DNA of 29,657 bases from an uncultured Eubacteriales bacterium. GTDB lineage: Bacteria > Bacillota > Clostridia > Oscillospirales > Oscillospiraceae. The stretch spans positions 1 through 29,657 of the forward strand of contig URAL01000021.1 of the NCBI GenBank assembly GCA_900545805.1, given 5' to 3'. Below the pieces are notes generated by a model. It saw only the letters and a list, made by a program, of their open reading frames with translations. It was not told the origin of the DNA and did not search any database. The translations under genes and the position numbers were made by a program. Positions 6,970-16,287 of the stretch are shown here, one piece after another (the stretch's first letter is position 1; every line of letters starts with the position of its first letter).

Positions 6970-9900
6970 TTAAAAGCCCTCAAACAGATTTATCTGCGAG
7001 CTCTCCGGCATTTCGCCGAACGCACCCATTCGGCGCAGGATCTCAAGGTGGGTCGTACTTACCTTGGGACATGCGGCGCTGACCTCCTCGACGGATATGT
7101 AGGTCTGTCCGTTTTTCGTGCAGTTCTCAAGGTCTATCGCCGCCGTCTCGCCAAGCCCGGCTATCGCCACAAAGGGCGGGCGCAGCTTGCCGTCGTCGGT
7201 TATCATGAACTTCGTAGCACTCGACTTGTAGAGATCAATGGGCGCAAAATCAAAGCCTCGCATGTAAAACTCATATACCGATTCAAGAGTTGTGAGTATG
7301 CTGTCCTCGTTGGCTGTAGCATCCTCCTTCTGCCGAAGATCATATATTCTGCGGCGTATTTCGTCAACCCCGGCAGTCATCATTTCGGCGTCAAAGCTGT
7401 TTTTCTGACTGCGGCGGTAGAAATACGCGCTGTAGAACGCCAGGGGCTCGTGCACCTTGAACCACGCTATGCGGAACGCCATCATGACATACGCAACGGC
7501 GTGTGCCTTAGGAAAGAGATACGCAATTTTGCGGCAGGACTCGATATACCAGTCGGGCACGTCGAGCGTGCGCATCTGAGCTTCGGCGTCTCCGGGGAAC
7601 TCTCCGCTTTTTTTGACCTTGCCCTTTCGCACCGCCTCCATGGTCTTGAACGCGAGCGAGGGCTCCATGCCCTTTTGTATTAGGTAGAGCATTATATCGT
7701 CTCGGCAGCCGACAGTCTCATTTACCGTTGCAATACCGTTGACGATGAGATCACGAATATTACCGGCCCAAACGTCGGTGCCGTGAGAGAAGCCGGACAG
7801 ACGCACGAGCGTGTCAAACTGCGTGGGCTGTGTATCGACAAGCATCTGGCGCGTGAAGCCCGTGCCGAACTCAGGTATGCCGATGCTGCCGGTCTTTCCG
7901 ATGATATCGTCATCCTCCGGAAGTCCCAGAACCGCCGGAGTTGTAAATATCTTCATTGTATCGGGGTCTGACAGAAGTATCTCACGCGCATTGACGCCCG
8001 TAGCATCCTCGAGCATGCGGATCATGGTCGGGTCATCGTGCCCCAGCTCATCAAGCTTCAGGAGATTTGACTCCATGCAGTGATATTCAAAATGCGTCGT
8101 GACTATGCCGCTCCTGGGATCATCCGCCGGGTGCTGAACGGGGCAGAAATCCGTAACGTCCATGTCCTGCGGTATGACGACAAGGCCGCCTGGGTGCTGA
8201 CCTGTCGTACGCTTAACTCCGACGAGTCCCTTCGCAAGGCGGTTTTCCTCGACCTTAGTAACCTTTATGCCGCGTTCCTCAAGGTATTTTTTAACATAGC
8301 CATAAGCGGTCTTCTCGGCAAGAGTTCCAATAGTTCCGGCGCGGAAAACATGATCCGAGCCGAAGAGCTCTTCCGTGTATTTATGCGCCTGAGCCTGGTA
8401 CTCGCCGGAGAAATTGAGGTCTATATCGGGCGTTTTTTCATTGCCCGGGAAACCGAGAAAGGTCTCAAACGGGATATCAAAGCCGTCCTGCCGCATGAGA
8501 GTTCCGCACTCGGGGCAGTTTTTAGGCGGCATGTCCGCGCCGCAGCCGTATGAGCCGTCGGTTATAAACTCAGAGTGCTTGCACTTGGGGCAGACATAGT
8601 GCGGCGGCAGTGAGTTTACCTCGGTGATTCCGGACATGTATGCGACGATAGATGAGCCGACTGAGCCTCGGGAGCCGACAAGGTATCCGTGCTCAAGCGA
8701 GTTCTGTACAAGCTTTTGCGCCGACATGTAAATAACGTCGTAGTTGTGATTAAGTATAGTAGTAAGCTCCGTGTCGACGCGGGACTTTACGATCTCGGGC
8801 GGGTTTTCGCCGTAGATATCCGTCATCTTGCCGTAGACAAGATCGCGCAGATCGCGAGCCGAGTTTTCGATCTTCGGCGGGTACAGATCCTTGGGCAGAA
8901 GCTCAATATCGTCGACCATATCCGCGATCGAACGGGGATTTTTGATGACGACCTCGCGCGCTACATCATCGCCGAGATAGTCAAATTCCTTGAGCATCTC
9001 GTCGGTCGTGCGGAAGAATATAGGGCAGCCGCGATCGGCATCGGAGAATTTCTTCGCCGCCTGGAGTATCTTGCGGTACTGCTCGTCCTCGGCATCGAGA
9101 AAATGCACATCACTTGCGGCGATAACGGGCTTACCCAGCTGTCGGCCGATCTCAAGTATGCGGCGGTTATAGTCCTGCAGGACGCTAATGTCGCTGACAA
9201 CACCGTTATCAACAAGAAAGCCGTTGTTGCCGAGAGGCTGAATTTCAAGGTAATCATAGAAAGATGCTATGCGCCTAAGCTCGGAATCGCTCGCGCCGTG
9301 CATGACGGCGCCGTACAGCTCGCCCATTCCGCAGGCAGAGCCTATAAGCAATCCCTCGCGGTGCTTGATGAGCAGACTTTTGGGCATGGTCGGAGTCTTA
9401 TAGAAATACTTGAGATACGACTGTGATACAAGCTCGTACAGATTTTTTAGTCCGGCCTTATTCTTTACCAGCAGTATCATATGCCTCGACTTCGTGTGAT
9501 CGGCGGGCTTTATGCGCGCATAGACCTCCTGAATGTCGTTTACGGTCCTTGCTCCCTGCTGAGCGAGCATGGGCAGAAATCTTCCCATTATACGTGCGAC
9601 AACGAGCGCGTCATCTGAGGCTCTGTGGTGGTTAAACTCCGGCAGGCTCAGGCGGTTGGATACAATATCGAGCTTATGTCGCTTTAAGTCAGGCAAAAGA
9701 GCATGAGACAGCGCAAGAGTATCAAGGTATACAGGTTCAAACTCAATGCCGCTGCGGGCTGCCGCAGCTGACATGAAGCCCGTATCAAAATCTGCGTTAT
9801 GAGCGACGATAGGTCTGTCTCCCGCAAATTTCAGAAAGCTTTTCATGGCCTCTGCCTCACTCGGTGCGCCCTTGACGTCGCGGTCTGTTATACCGGTGAG

Positions 9901-10974
9901 CTGAGTTATCTCGGCCGGAATGTGCATTCCGGGATCGACGAAGGTGTTGAACGTTTCTTTTATCTCGCCTCCGGCGTAGATGACTGCTCCTATCTCTGTC
10001 ATGCGATCCGAGCCCGCGTTAAGACCCGTGGTCTCAATGTCGAAGGCGACCATCTCGTCGTTCATATCTCTGTCGCTGCTGCCATGCACGGCGAGACTGC
10101 CGTCCATATCGTTTACAAAATAGCACTCACAGCCGTAGATTATCTTAACGCCGTGCTTCCTTCCGGCCTTCCACATATCAGGAAATGCCTGAAGAACTCC
10201 GTGGTCGGTCACGGCTATGGCCGGGTGTCCCCAGTACGCTGCGCGCTTAACTATGGCAGCGGGATCTGTTAGTGCGTCCAGTGCCGAAAAGCGAGTATGC
10301 ACATGCAGCTCGACGCGCTTTTCCTCGGCGTTATCGGGGCGTATGTATTTCTTGCCTGCAACGATGTCCTTGGGCTCAAGGACTATATCCTCGTCATAGC
10401 GGCTGTAGGTCACAAAGCCGTTTATTATGAGGTGGTCGCCGACGTTTATCTTATTTATTACGGACTGATCGTCCTCGGCCCGCAGGAATTTTATTACCCT
10501 TATTGAGCCCGTGAGGTCTGTTATATCAAAGCTCAGCATTGCGCCGTCGCGCTTTTTGAGCTTACGGCTTGTGACCTCGAACACATCGCCTTCAATAGCC
10601 ACGCGGCCCGAGTCCTGATTGAGCTCGCCCATCGGGGTCGGTGCTTTTTTTACGCTGTGTCCCATGAGCACCTTGCCGTTTCCACCGGAGGGAGCTGACG
10701 GCTGCGCTGCCGCGGCCGGTGCGCCGGCAGGCTTTTTTTCGGGACTGTCGGCAATTATGCTGACTCTCAACCCGTAATCGGCTCGAAGAGCCGTACAGAT
10801 CGAGTCAAGCTCGGCAGGTGCCGGAGTGCGTGCAAAATGAGCGCGAATGCTCATCGTTCCGGCTTCGAGGCTTATCTCTACATCGGTCACATATGCTTTT
10901 TCAAGGCCGCCGCAGTTGGATATGTGGCTCGCGGCGCCCGGGAATATCTCAAGAAATGAAGTATGTTCGCTCAA
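6970..10974 (-). CDS. polC: DNA polymerase III, PolC-type alpha subunit
   Basis: The 1334-residue protein has the PolC order: a short N-terminal domain, an OB-fold (about 122-205), a PHP domain (HVHTRFSALDAL at 224-235) interrupted by a DEDD 3'-5' exonuclease (FDIETTGL at 311-318, HNADFD at 392-397, HRASDDA at 450-456), then the C-family polymerase core. The last includes GSRGSVGSSIVAYM (767-780), a zinc site (C795, C798, C811, C820, C823) and the catalytic PDIDLNF (849-855, D850 and D852) with KLDELGHDDPT (D975). It is the replicative leading-strand polymerase of low-GC Gram-positives, with built-in proofreading. It is about 100 residues shorter than the B. subtilis enzyme, mostly in the N-terminal domain. 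Translation appears to begin at TTG (10974), one base after the ispG stop codon and nine bases after AAGGA, which implies coupling. Many Firmicutes place polC next to rseP and proS; proS is absent here. Confidence 0.97.
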   Translation of the reverse strand: MSEHTSFLEIFPGAASHISNCGGLEKAYVTDVEISLEAGTMSIRAHFARTPAPAELDSICTALRADYGLRVSIIADSPEKKPAGAPAAAAQPSAPSGGNGKVLMGHSVKKAPTPMGELNQDSGRVAIEGDVFEVTSRKLKKRDGAMLSFDITDLTGSIRVIKFLRAEDDQSVINKINVGDHLIINGFVTYSRYDEDIVLEPKDIVAGKKYIRPDNAEEKRVELHVHTRFSALDALTDPAAIVKRAAYWGHPAIAVTDHGVLQAFPDMWKAGRKHGVKIIYGCECYFVNDMDGSLAVHGSSDRDMNDEMVAFDIETTGLNAGSDRMTEIGAVIYAGGEIKETFNTFVDPGMHIPAEITQLTGITDRDVKGAPSEAEAMKSFLKFAGDRPIVAHNADFDTGFMSAAAARSGIEFEPVYLDTLALSHALLPDLKRHKLDIVSNRLSLPEFNHHRASDDALVVARIMGRFLPMLAQQGARTVNDIQEVYARIKPADHTKSRHMILLVKNKAGLKNLYELVSQSYLKYFYKTPTMPKSLLIKHREGLLIGSACGMGELYGAVMHGASDSELRRIASFYDYLEIQPLGNNGFLVDNGVVSDISVLQDYNRRILEIGRQLGKPVIAASDVHFLDAEDEQYRKILQAAKKFSDADRGCPIFFRTTDEMLKEFDYLGDDVAREVVIKNPRSIADMVDDIELLPKDLYPPKIENSARDLRDLVYGKMTDIYGENPPEIVKSRVDTELTTILNHNYDVIYMSAQKLVQNSLEHGYLVGSRGSVGSSIVAYMSGITEVNSLPPHYVCPKCKHSEFITDGSYGCGADMPPKNCPECGTLMRQDGFDIPFETFLGFPGNEKTPDIDLNFSGEYQAQAHKYTEELFGSDHVFRAGTIGTLAEKTAYGYVKKYLEERGIKVTKVEENRLAKGLVGVKRTTGQHPGGLVVIPQDMDVTDFCPVQHPADDPRSGIVTTHFEYHCMESNLLKLDELGHDDPTMIRMLEDATGVNAREILLSDPDTMKIFTTPAVLGLPEDDDIIGKTGSIGIPEFGTGFTRQMLVDTQPTQFDTLVRLSGFSHGTDVWAGNIRDLIVNGIATVNETVGCRDDIMLYLIQKGMEPSLAFKTMEAVRKGKVKKSGEFPGDAEAQMRTLDVPDWYIESCRKIAYLFPKAHAVAYVMMAFRIAWFKVHEPLAFYSAYFYRRSQKNSFDAEMMTAGVDEIRRRIYDLRQKEDATANEDSILTTLESVYEFYMRGFDFAPIDLYKSSATKFMITDDGKLRPPFVAIAGLGETAAIDLENCTKNGQTYISVEEVSAACPKVSTTHLEILRRMGAFGEMPESSQINLFEGF

Positions 10975-10975
10975 T

Positions 10976-12037
10976 TTAACTGTCCTTTTCTATAAGGTCT
11001 ATGAGTGCGTCGCACAGGCGGTCGTACGGGTATGTTCCCAAAACCTCGCCGTGCTTGAACAGCAGGCCGCAGTCCTTGCCTCCGGCTATGCCGTAATCGG
11101 CTTCTCTCGCCTCTCCGGGGCCGTTTACAACGCAGCCCATGACGGCTACGGTAATGTTCTTATTGATTCCCGAAATGCGTTTTTCTACATCTTTTGCGAG
11201 TGATATGAGGTCGATATTCGTTCTGCCGCAGGTCGGGCAGGATACCAGGCGGATGCCCTGCCGCAGTCCGGCGGCCTTAAGAATGGCAATTGCTGCCTTG
11301 ACCTCCTCCACCGGGTCTGCCGTGAGCGATACGCGCACCGTGTCGCCGATGCCCTCGCTCAGAAGCGTGCCTATCCCGACGGCCGACTGAATGGTTCCGT
11401 TCCACGCCGTTCCCGTTTCGGTAACGCCGACATGCAGCGGATATTTAAGCTCGCTTGATGCAAGGCGATACGCCGCTATCGTCAGCGGAACGGATGATGA
11501 TTTCATCGATATGCAGATATCATCGAAGTCATATTTATTCAGAAGCTCTATGTGCCGCTTTGCACTCTCCAGCATTGCCTCCGGGCACGGATGCCCGTAT
11601 TTTTCAAGCAAAGGCTTTTCGAGACTCCCTCCGTTAATACCGATGCGTATGGGTATGCTTCTCTCGCGGCACGCGTCCGCTACTCTGCGGACATTTTCTT
11701 CGCTGCCGATATTTCCGGGATTTATACGTATCTTATCTATCCCGCGCTCCGCTGCCGCCAGCGCAAGGCGGTAGTCAAAGTGGATATCCGCTACCAGCGG
11801 CAGGACCGTCTGCCGCTTTATCTCCGGTATTGCCTCTGCTGCCGCCATATCGGGTATTGCAAGGCGCACGATCTCGCATCCGGCGGCGCTCAGACGATTT
11901 ATCTGCTCGACCGTTGCCGTGACATCGTGCGTCTTTGTATTGCACATCGACTGAACGGAGACGGGTGCAAGAGCGCCTATCTCCACCGCGCCGACAGTGA
12001 TTTTCTTTGTTGTCTTTCTCTCGAACATTATGCTCAC
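10976..12037 (-). CDS. ispG: 4-hydroxy-3-methylbut-2-en-1-yl diphosphate synthase (flavodoxin-dependent)
   Basis: This enzyme makes HMBPP from MEcPP, the sixth step of the MEP isoprenoid pathway. The 353-residue protein starts with a TIM-barrel (VQSMCNTKTHDV near 28-39; PLVADIHFDYRLAL near 80-93; RINPGN near 104). It ends with the Fe-S domain holding C267-P-T-C270 and MGCVVNGPGEA (C302, E309), which bind the [4Fe-4S] cluster. The GTG at 12037 overlaps the rseP stop codon as GTGA. An alternative ATG three codons later (12028) has GGGGTGA at a better distance and may be the real start. It stands in the same operon as dxr and uppS, so early and late isoprenoid steps are co-expressed. Confidence 0.96.
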   Translation of the reverse strand: MSIMFERKTTKKITVGAVEIGALAPVSVQSMCNTKTHDVTATVEQINRLSAAGCEIVRLAIPDMAAAEAIPEIKRQTVLPLVADIHFDYRLALAAAERGIDKIRINPGNIGSEENVRRVADACRERSIPIRIGINGGSLEKPLLEKYGHPCPEAMLESAKRHIELLNKYDFDDICISMKSSSVPLTIAAYRLASSELKYPLHVGVTETGTAWNGTIQSAVGIGTLLSEGIGDTVRVSLTADPVEEVKAAIAILKAAGLRQGIRLVSCPTCGRTNIDLISLAKDVEKRISGINKNITVAVMGCVVNGPGEAREADYGIAGGKDCGLLFKHGEVLGTYPYDRLCDALIDLIEKDS

Positions 12038-13077
12038 CCCGTTATGAGTCTGGCTATGTCGTTATACATTATAAATCCCATCAGGAGCAGGAGAAGTACC
12101 ATGCCACCGGCGTGGATATATCCCTCATACTTCGGATCGAGTCTTTTCTTCGTTATTGCTTCGAAAATGACCGTTACTATCATGAAAAACACTCTGCCGC
12201 CGTCAAGCGCCGGTATCGGCAGCATGTTCATTATCGCAAGGTTAATGGCAATGAAGGCCGAAAAATACAGCATGCTGTACATAGCATCGGCCGTGCTGGC
12301 GGCAGAGCTGCCCGCCTCGTTCATCATATCGACTATACCGACGGGTCCTGCCATATCGTCAACACCGACAGCGCCGTGGATAAGGTCGCCGAGGCCGAGC
12401 CATACTAGACGCGAAAATTCCTTGGCCGTGTTCCATACATACTCGAGCTTTACTCCGAGCGTCGCCCTTTCAATGCCCCAAACGAAGCCGTATTTAAGTC
12501 CCTGCTCGCTTTCGATGGTAGGAACGAGCTTCATGTCGTCAAATTCAATCTTCTTCCCGTCGCGCAGCATAACGATATCGTAAACGCCGTTTCCGCGCTC
12601 TAAGAACATGGAAACATCGCTTATAAGGTATATTCTGTGACCGTCGATGCTGTAAAACTCATCACCGGCCTGAAATGTCTCGGGCGTGTTATATTGGCAT
12701 CCGTCAAGGAAATCCGTGATTATAGGGGCTCTGAACGCCTCCGCGCCGCCATACATGATGACAATCAGGATAACTCCGAGCAGGAAGTTCATGAACGAGC
12801 CCGCGCACAGGATAAGAAAGCGCTTCCAAAAGCCTTGATTGGGAAAAGCACGCGGATCCTGTGACTCCTCGTCCTCGCCCATGGCGCAGAAGCCGCCTAT
12901 GGGGAGAATTCGAAGCGAATACTGCGTTTCTCCCTTCTGCTTTTTGAATATTACCGGTCCCATGCCTATCGAAAACTCATCCACGCGCACGCCGCAGGCC
13001 TTGGCCGTTGCGAAGTGGCCGAATTCGTGGATGGCGATAAGCACGCCGAACATTATTATTGCGATAACGATATACAT
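12034..13077 (-). CDS. rseP: RIP metalloprotease (site-2 protease, RseP/RasP family)
   Basis: This 347-residue intramembrane zinc protease has HEFGH (residues 17-21) in the first membrane helix and the second active-site motif NMLPIPALDGGR (284-295), whose aspartate is the third zinc ligand. A PDZ-like segment lies between them (about 115-190), with four or more membrane helices in all. Family members cut membrane-embedded substrates after a first extracytoplasmic cleavage, such as anti-sigma factors, FtsL or signal-peptide remnants in B. subtilis. No anti-sigma factor is encoded nearby, so the substrate is open. The start codon shares one base with the dxr stop codon (TAATG) and the end overlaps ispG by four bases, so it is translationally coupled on both sides. 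Confidence 0.95.
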   Translation of the reverse strand: MYIVIAIIMFGVLIAIHEFGHFATAKACGVRVDEFSIGMGPVIFKKQKGETQYSLRILPIGGFCAMGEDEESQDPRAFPNQGFWKRFLILCAGSFMNFLLGVILIVIMYGGAEAFRAPIITDFLDGCQYNTPETFQAGDEFYSIDGHRIYLISDVSMFLERGNGVYDIVMLRDGKKIEFDDMKLVPTIESEQGLKYGFVWGIERATLGVKLEYVWNTAKEFSRLVWLGLGDLIHGAVGVDDMAGPVGIVDMMNEAGSSAASTADAMYSMLYFSAFIAINLAIMNMLPIPALDGGRVFFMIVTVIFEAITKKRLDPKYEGYIHAGGMVLLLLLMGFIMYNDIARLITG

Positions 13078-14222
13078 TAAGAAAAATGCTCCCTGACAAA
13101 TACTCTTGCCTGCTCGTCGGCGGCAAGCACGGCCTCAAGGTCGGGCTTATTAACTATTTCTATGCTCTCTACAGCCTGCAAAGCACAATCATAGATCCGG
13201 TTATAACCGAGGCGGTGATTCAAAAACATTGCGACTGCGACCTCGTTTGCCGCGCTCATGATGCACGGAGCCGTTCCGCCGCGGCGCGCACAGTCCATGG
13301 CGAGCTTAAGGCACGGCGTTTTTTCATAGTCGGGCGCTTCAAAGCTCATGTCCTTCATGGCGTAAAAGTCAAGATGCTCAAACGGCGATGCCTTTCGTTC
13401 GGGATAGGTCATCGCAAGCTGAATAGGCAGGCCCATATCGGGAACGCCGAGCTGTGCTATGACCGTTCCGTCAACGAGCTCGACCATGGAATGGACTATG
13501 CTCTGCGGATGCACGACGACCTGTATATCATCGGGCGTCACGCTGAAAAGGTGCATGGCCTCGATAAACTCAAGGCCCTTATTCATCATCGTCGCAGAAT
13601 CGACCGATATCTTCGCGCCCATGCTCCAGTTCGGATGCTTTACCGCCTGCTCGGGCGTTACGCTTTCAAGCTCTGCACGGCTTTTGCCCCTGAACGGGCC
13701 GCCGCTGCCTGTAAGGAGAATTCTTTTAAGCTCTCCGGGCTGCCTGCCCATCAGACACTGAAAGATCGCCGAATGCTCCGAATCTACGGGAACTATCTCC
13801 GCTCCGGAGGCCTTTGCCGCCGGCATGACGATCTCGCCTGCGCAAACGAGTGTTTCCTTATTTGCAAGCGCTATGCGCTTTTTTTCGCTTATCGCGGCAA
13901 GCGTCGGGCGCAGTCCGACAGAGCCGGAAACCGCAGTCACGACGCAGTCGGCCTCCGGAAGCGTCGCGGCTTCAATTAGCCCCTGCATTCCGCTGCCGAC
14001 GCAGATATCGGTATCGGCAAGGCGGATTTTCAGGTCATTTGCCGCGTTTTCGTCAAACATTGCAACAAATTTGGGCTTCAGCTCTCTCGCCTGCCGTTCG
14101 ACGAGGTCTGTTTTTTTGTTTGCCGTCAGCGCAACTACGGGAACACCGAGATGCTTTGCCGCGGCAATGCTCTGACGGCCTATGGAGCCGGTCGAGCCGA
14201 GAATGGATACGGCTTTTATCAT
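13077..14222 (-). CDS. dxr: 1-deoxy-D-xylulose 5-phosphate reductoisomerase
   Basis: DXR converts DXP to MEP with NADPH, the first committed step of the MEP pathway. The 381-residue sequence has the family's usual length. The N-terminal Rossmann motif is SILGSTGSIGRQS (residues 6-18). Metal and substrate residues lie in IVPVDSEHSAIFQ (about 143-155, D and E of DSEH), and further motifs are GSGGPFRGKSR, SVDSATMMNKGLE and AANEVAVAMFL. It starts with ATG overlapping the uppS stop codon as ATGA. In most Firmicutes cdsA stands between uppS and dxr; here the two genes overlap directly, so cdsA must be elsewhere. Confidence 0.97.
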   Translation of the reverse strand: MIKAVSILGSTGSIGRQSIAAAKHLGVPVVALTANKKTDLVERQARELKPKFVAMFDENAANDLKIRLADTDICVGSGMQGLIEAATLPEADCVVTAVSGSVGLRPTLAAISEKKRIALANKETLVCAGEIVMPAAKASGAEIVPVDSEHSAIFQCLMGRQPGELKRILLTGSGGPFRGKSRAELESVTPEQAVKHPNWSMGAKISVDSATMMNKGLEFIEAMHLFSVTPDDIQVVVHPQSIVHSMVELVDGTVIAQLGVPDMGLPIQLAMTYPERKASPFEHLDFYAMKDMSFEAPDYEKTPCLKLAMDCARRGGTAPCIMSAANEVAVAMFLNHRLGYNRIYDCALQAVESIEIVNKPDLEAVLAADEQARVFVREHFS

Positions 14223-14962
14223 GGTTTTACACCTCCGAAGCGGCGGTCGCGGCGGTTAAACGCTTCTATCGCCTTGTCAAGCTCCTGCGGAGTGAAGTCC
14301 GGCCAGAGCGTGTCGGTATAATAAAACTCGGAATACGCGCACTGCCACAAAAGGAAGTTTGACAGGCGGTACTCTCCGCCGGGGCGGATGAGAAGCTCGG
14401 GATCGGGTATGCCGGCGGAGTACATGTAATTTGAAAACATGTCCTCCGTAAGGCCGCCGGTTACTCTGCCTGCCGCGTAATCCTCGGCATAGGCCTGAGC
14501 TGCGCGTACTATCTCAGCCCTGCCGCCGTAGTTTATGCAGATATTGGCCTGGAAGCCCTCGATGGTCTGTGATATCTCGTCGGTCTCGGCAATAAGCTCC
14601 CGAAGCTGCGGCGAAAGGCGCGAAACATCGCCGAACACCTTCATGCGGATGTTCTTCTTTCGCATATCGCGTATCGCCTCGTGCAGGTACTTGTCCAGCA
14701 GCTTCATTATGCCGCCGACCTCCTCCTCCGGGCGCTTCCAGTTTTCTGTTGAAAACGCGTACACGGTCAGGTACTCAACGCCGATCTCTTTGCAATAGGT
14801 AGCGATATTTCTGAACGTCTCCGAGCCGGCAAGATGCCCCGCGTTGCGCGGCATGAGGCGCTTCTTTGCCCAGCGGCCGTTGCCGTCGAGTATGATGGCA
14901 ATATGGCGGGGAAGGCATCTTGCCTGCTCCCCCGCCGCACTGATGTTTTTATTCTCGCCCAT
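14219..14962 (-). CDS. uppS: Isoprenyl transferase (undecaprenyl diphosphate synthase)
   Basis: This cis-prenyltransferase adds isopentenyl units to farnesyl diphosphate to make the C55 carrier used in wall synthesis. The 247-residue protein has HIAIILDGNGRWAKKR (residues 20-35, catalytic D26), FSTENWKRP (about 75-83) and the C-terminal IRPGGEYRLSNFLLWQ with the following YTDTLWPDF. The usual RTSGE of motif V is RPGGE here; the conserved R, G and E remain. The ATG lies two bases after the frr stop codon and has no strong Shine-Dalgarno sequence, so translation probably depends on coupling to frr. The product serves the same pathway as dxr and ispG downstream. Confidence 0.96.
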   Translation of the reverse strand: MGENKNISAAGEQARCLPRHIAIILDGNGRWAKKRLMPRNAGHLAGSETFRNIATYCKEIGVEYLTVYAFSTENWKRPEEEVGGIMKLLDKYLHEAIRDMRKKNIRMKVFGDVSRLSPQLRELIAETDEISQTIEGFQANICINYGGRAEIVRAAQAYAEDYAAGRVTGGLTEDMFSNYMYSAGIPDPELLIRPGGEYRLSNFLLWQCAYSEFYYTDTLWPDFTPQELDKAIEAFNRRDRRFGGVKP

Positions 14963-14964
14963 AA

Positions 14965-15516
14965 TCAGATCTCAAAAAGTTCCTTTTCCTTTGCCTCGGC
15001 GATAGACTCAACCTCCTTGATATAATCGTCGGTCAGCTTCTGGATATCCTTTTCAATGTCCTTGTAGTCGTCCTCGGTGATCTCGGACGCCTTCTGCTGC
15101 TTTTTGAACTTATCTATAGCGTCGCGGCGGATATTTCTGACCGCGACCTTGGACTCCTCGCCGTATTTCTTTACCTGCTTTGCAAGCTCCTTACGGCGCT
15201 CCTCGGTAAGCTGCGGAAACACAAGTCTTATAACTCTGCCGTCGTTCTGGGGATTTATGCCGAGATCGGAGGCGAGGATCGCCTTCTCGATGCCCTTGAG
15301 GACGGAGCCGTCCCACGGCTGGATCATAAGAGAGCGCGGATCGGGAACGGAGATGGATGCGACCTGCTGGATGGGGGTGGGCACGCCATAGTAATCGACA
15401 GTGATCTGATCGAGAACCGCCGCGTTTGCCCGGCCTGCGCGCACGGATGCCAGCTGAGTCCTCAGCACCTCCGCGGTCTTTTTCATTTTGCTTTCGATTT
15501 CGGGATAATTGGACAT
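14965..15516 (-). CDS. frr: Ribosome recycling factor
   Basis: RRF works with EF-G to split post-termination ribosomes. The 183-residue protein has the standard length and alternates the long-helix bundle (about 1-30 and 105-183) with the beta domain (about 31-104). Family signatures are LRTQLASVRAGRANAAVLD near the N-terminus, GVPTPIQQVASISVPDPRS near 44-62, and RVIRLVFPQLTEERRKEL near 93-110. The start has a strong ribosome binding site, AGGAGGTAAT, a few bases before the ATG. It follows pyrH by 39 bp, the usual pyrH-frr order. Confidence 0.98.
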   Translation of the reverse strand: MSNYPEIESKMKKTAEVLRTQLASVRAGRANAAVLDQITVDYYGVPTPIQQVASISVPDPRSLMIQPWDGSVLKGIEKAILASDLGINPQNDGRVIRLVFPQLTEERRKELAKQVKKYGEESKVAVRNIRRDAIDKFKKQQKASEITEDDYKDIEKDIQKLTDDYIKEVESIAEAKEKELFEI

Positions 15517-15555
15517 GGTATTACCTCCTGAACATTTATATGCGTTATATTAATT

Positions 15556-16272
15556 TCACTTACCGACTGTTGTTCCGAGCTTTTCACCCCGAAGCACGCG
15601 GACGATGTTCTCGGGTTCGGCAAGGGCAAAAACGATGACGGGAATGTCGTTATCCATCGCAAGGCTCGTCGCCGTGCTGTCCATTACGGCGAGATGCTGT
15701 GCGAGAACCTCGTCGTAGCTTATGCTGTCGTACTTTACGGCGGCAGGATCGAGCCTGGGGTCGGCCGAGTATACGCCGTCTATATTCTTTGCAAGCAGGA
15801 TAGCGTCCGCGCCGATCTCCGCGGCGCGAAGCACCGCCGCCGTATCGGTAGAGAAAAACGGACAGCCTGTGCCGCAGCCGAACATGACTACCTTGCCGGA
15901 CTTGAGGTATTCGACGGCCTTATCCGTACTGTATCTTTCGCCGACGCCCTGAATATCCATCGCCGTGAGCACCTTAGCATCTCCGCCGCGCCGGCGCAGA
16001 ACATCAGCAAAGGCAAGGCAGTTCATCGCCGTTGCGAGCATGCCCATACGGTCGGCCGAGACACGCTCGACGTGACCCGCACCGTCCTTTACTCCGCGCC
16101 AGAAGTTTCCGCCGCCGACAACTATGCCGACCTCGGCACCCATGGCGGTGCACTTATTGACAGTATCGCAGACCCTTGAAATGAAGTCAAAATCAAAGCC
16201 GGTTTTTTTATCTCCGGCAAGAGCCTCGCCGCTTATTTTGATAAGTATTCTCTTATAAACAGGGTCAGACAT
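15556..16272 (-). CDS. pyrH: UMP kinase
   Basis: This amino-acid-kinase-fold enzyme phosphorylates UMP to UDP in pyrimidine nucleotide synthesis and acts as a hexamer. The 238-residue protein shows RILIKISGEAL (8-18), the glycine-rich VGIVVGGGNFWRG (about 48-60), ADRMGMLATAMNCLAF (about 73-88) and FGCGTGCPFFSTDTAAVLRA (about 131-150). The ATG at 16272 has AAAGGAGAT nine bases upstream. It lies 15 bp after the DMT transporter stop codon, so it is in the same transcript. In most Firmicutes rpsB and tsf precede pyrH; here a transporter takes that place. Confidence 0.97.
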   Translation of the reverse strand: MSDPVYKRILIKISGEALAGDKKTGFDFDFISRVCDTVNKCTAMGAEVGIVVGGGNFWRGVKDGAGHVERVSADRMGMLATAMNCLAFADVLRRRGGDAKVLTAMDIQGVGERYSTDKAVEYLKSGKVVMFGCGTGCPFFSTDTAAVLRAAEIGADAILLAKNIDGVYSADPRLDPAAVKYDSISYDEVLAQHLAVMDSTATSLAMDNDIPVIVFALAEPENIVRVLRGEKLGTTVGK

Positions 16273-16287
16273 ATTCGATCTCCTTTA

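Noticed and set aside
11552..12583. 343-residue plus-strand open frame across ispG and rseP
   Set aside because: It runs opposite two well-supported genes with conserved active sites. No ribosome binding site or family motif is present.
13086..13979. 297-residue plus-strand open frame opposite dxr
   Set aside because: It is antisense to dxr, which has all family motifs. It is a by-product of GC-biased codons.
14219..14222. A fused or tiny cdsA between uppS and dxr
   Set aside because: The two genes overlap by four bases and neither carries a cytidylyltransferase motif or extra membrane helices, so cdsA is simply not here.
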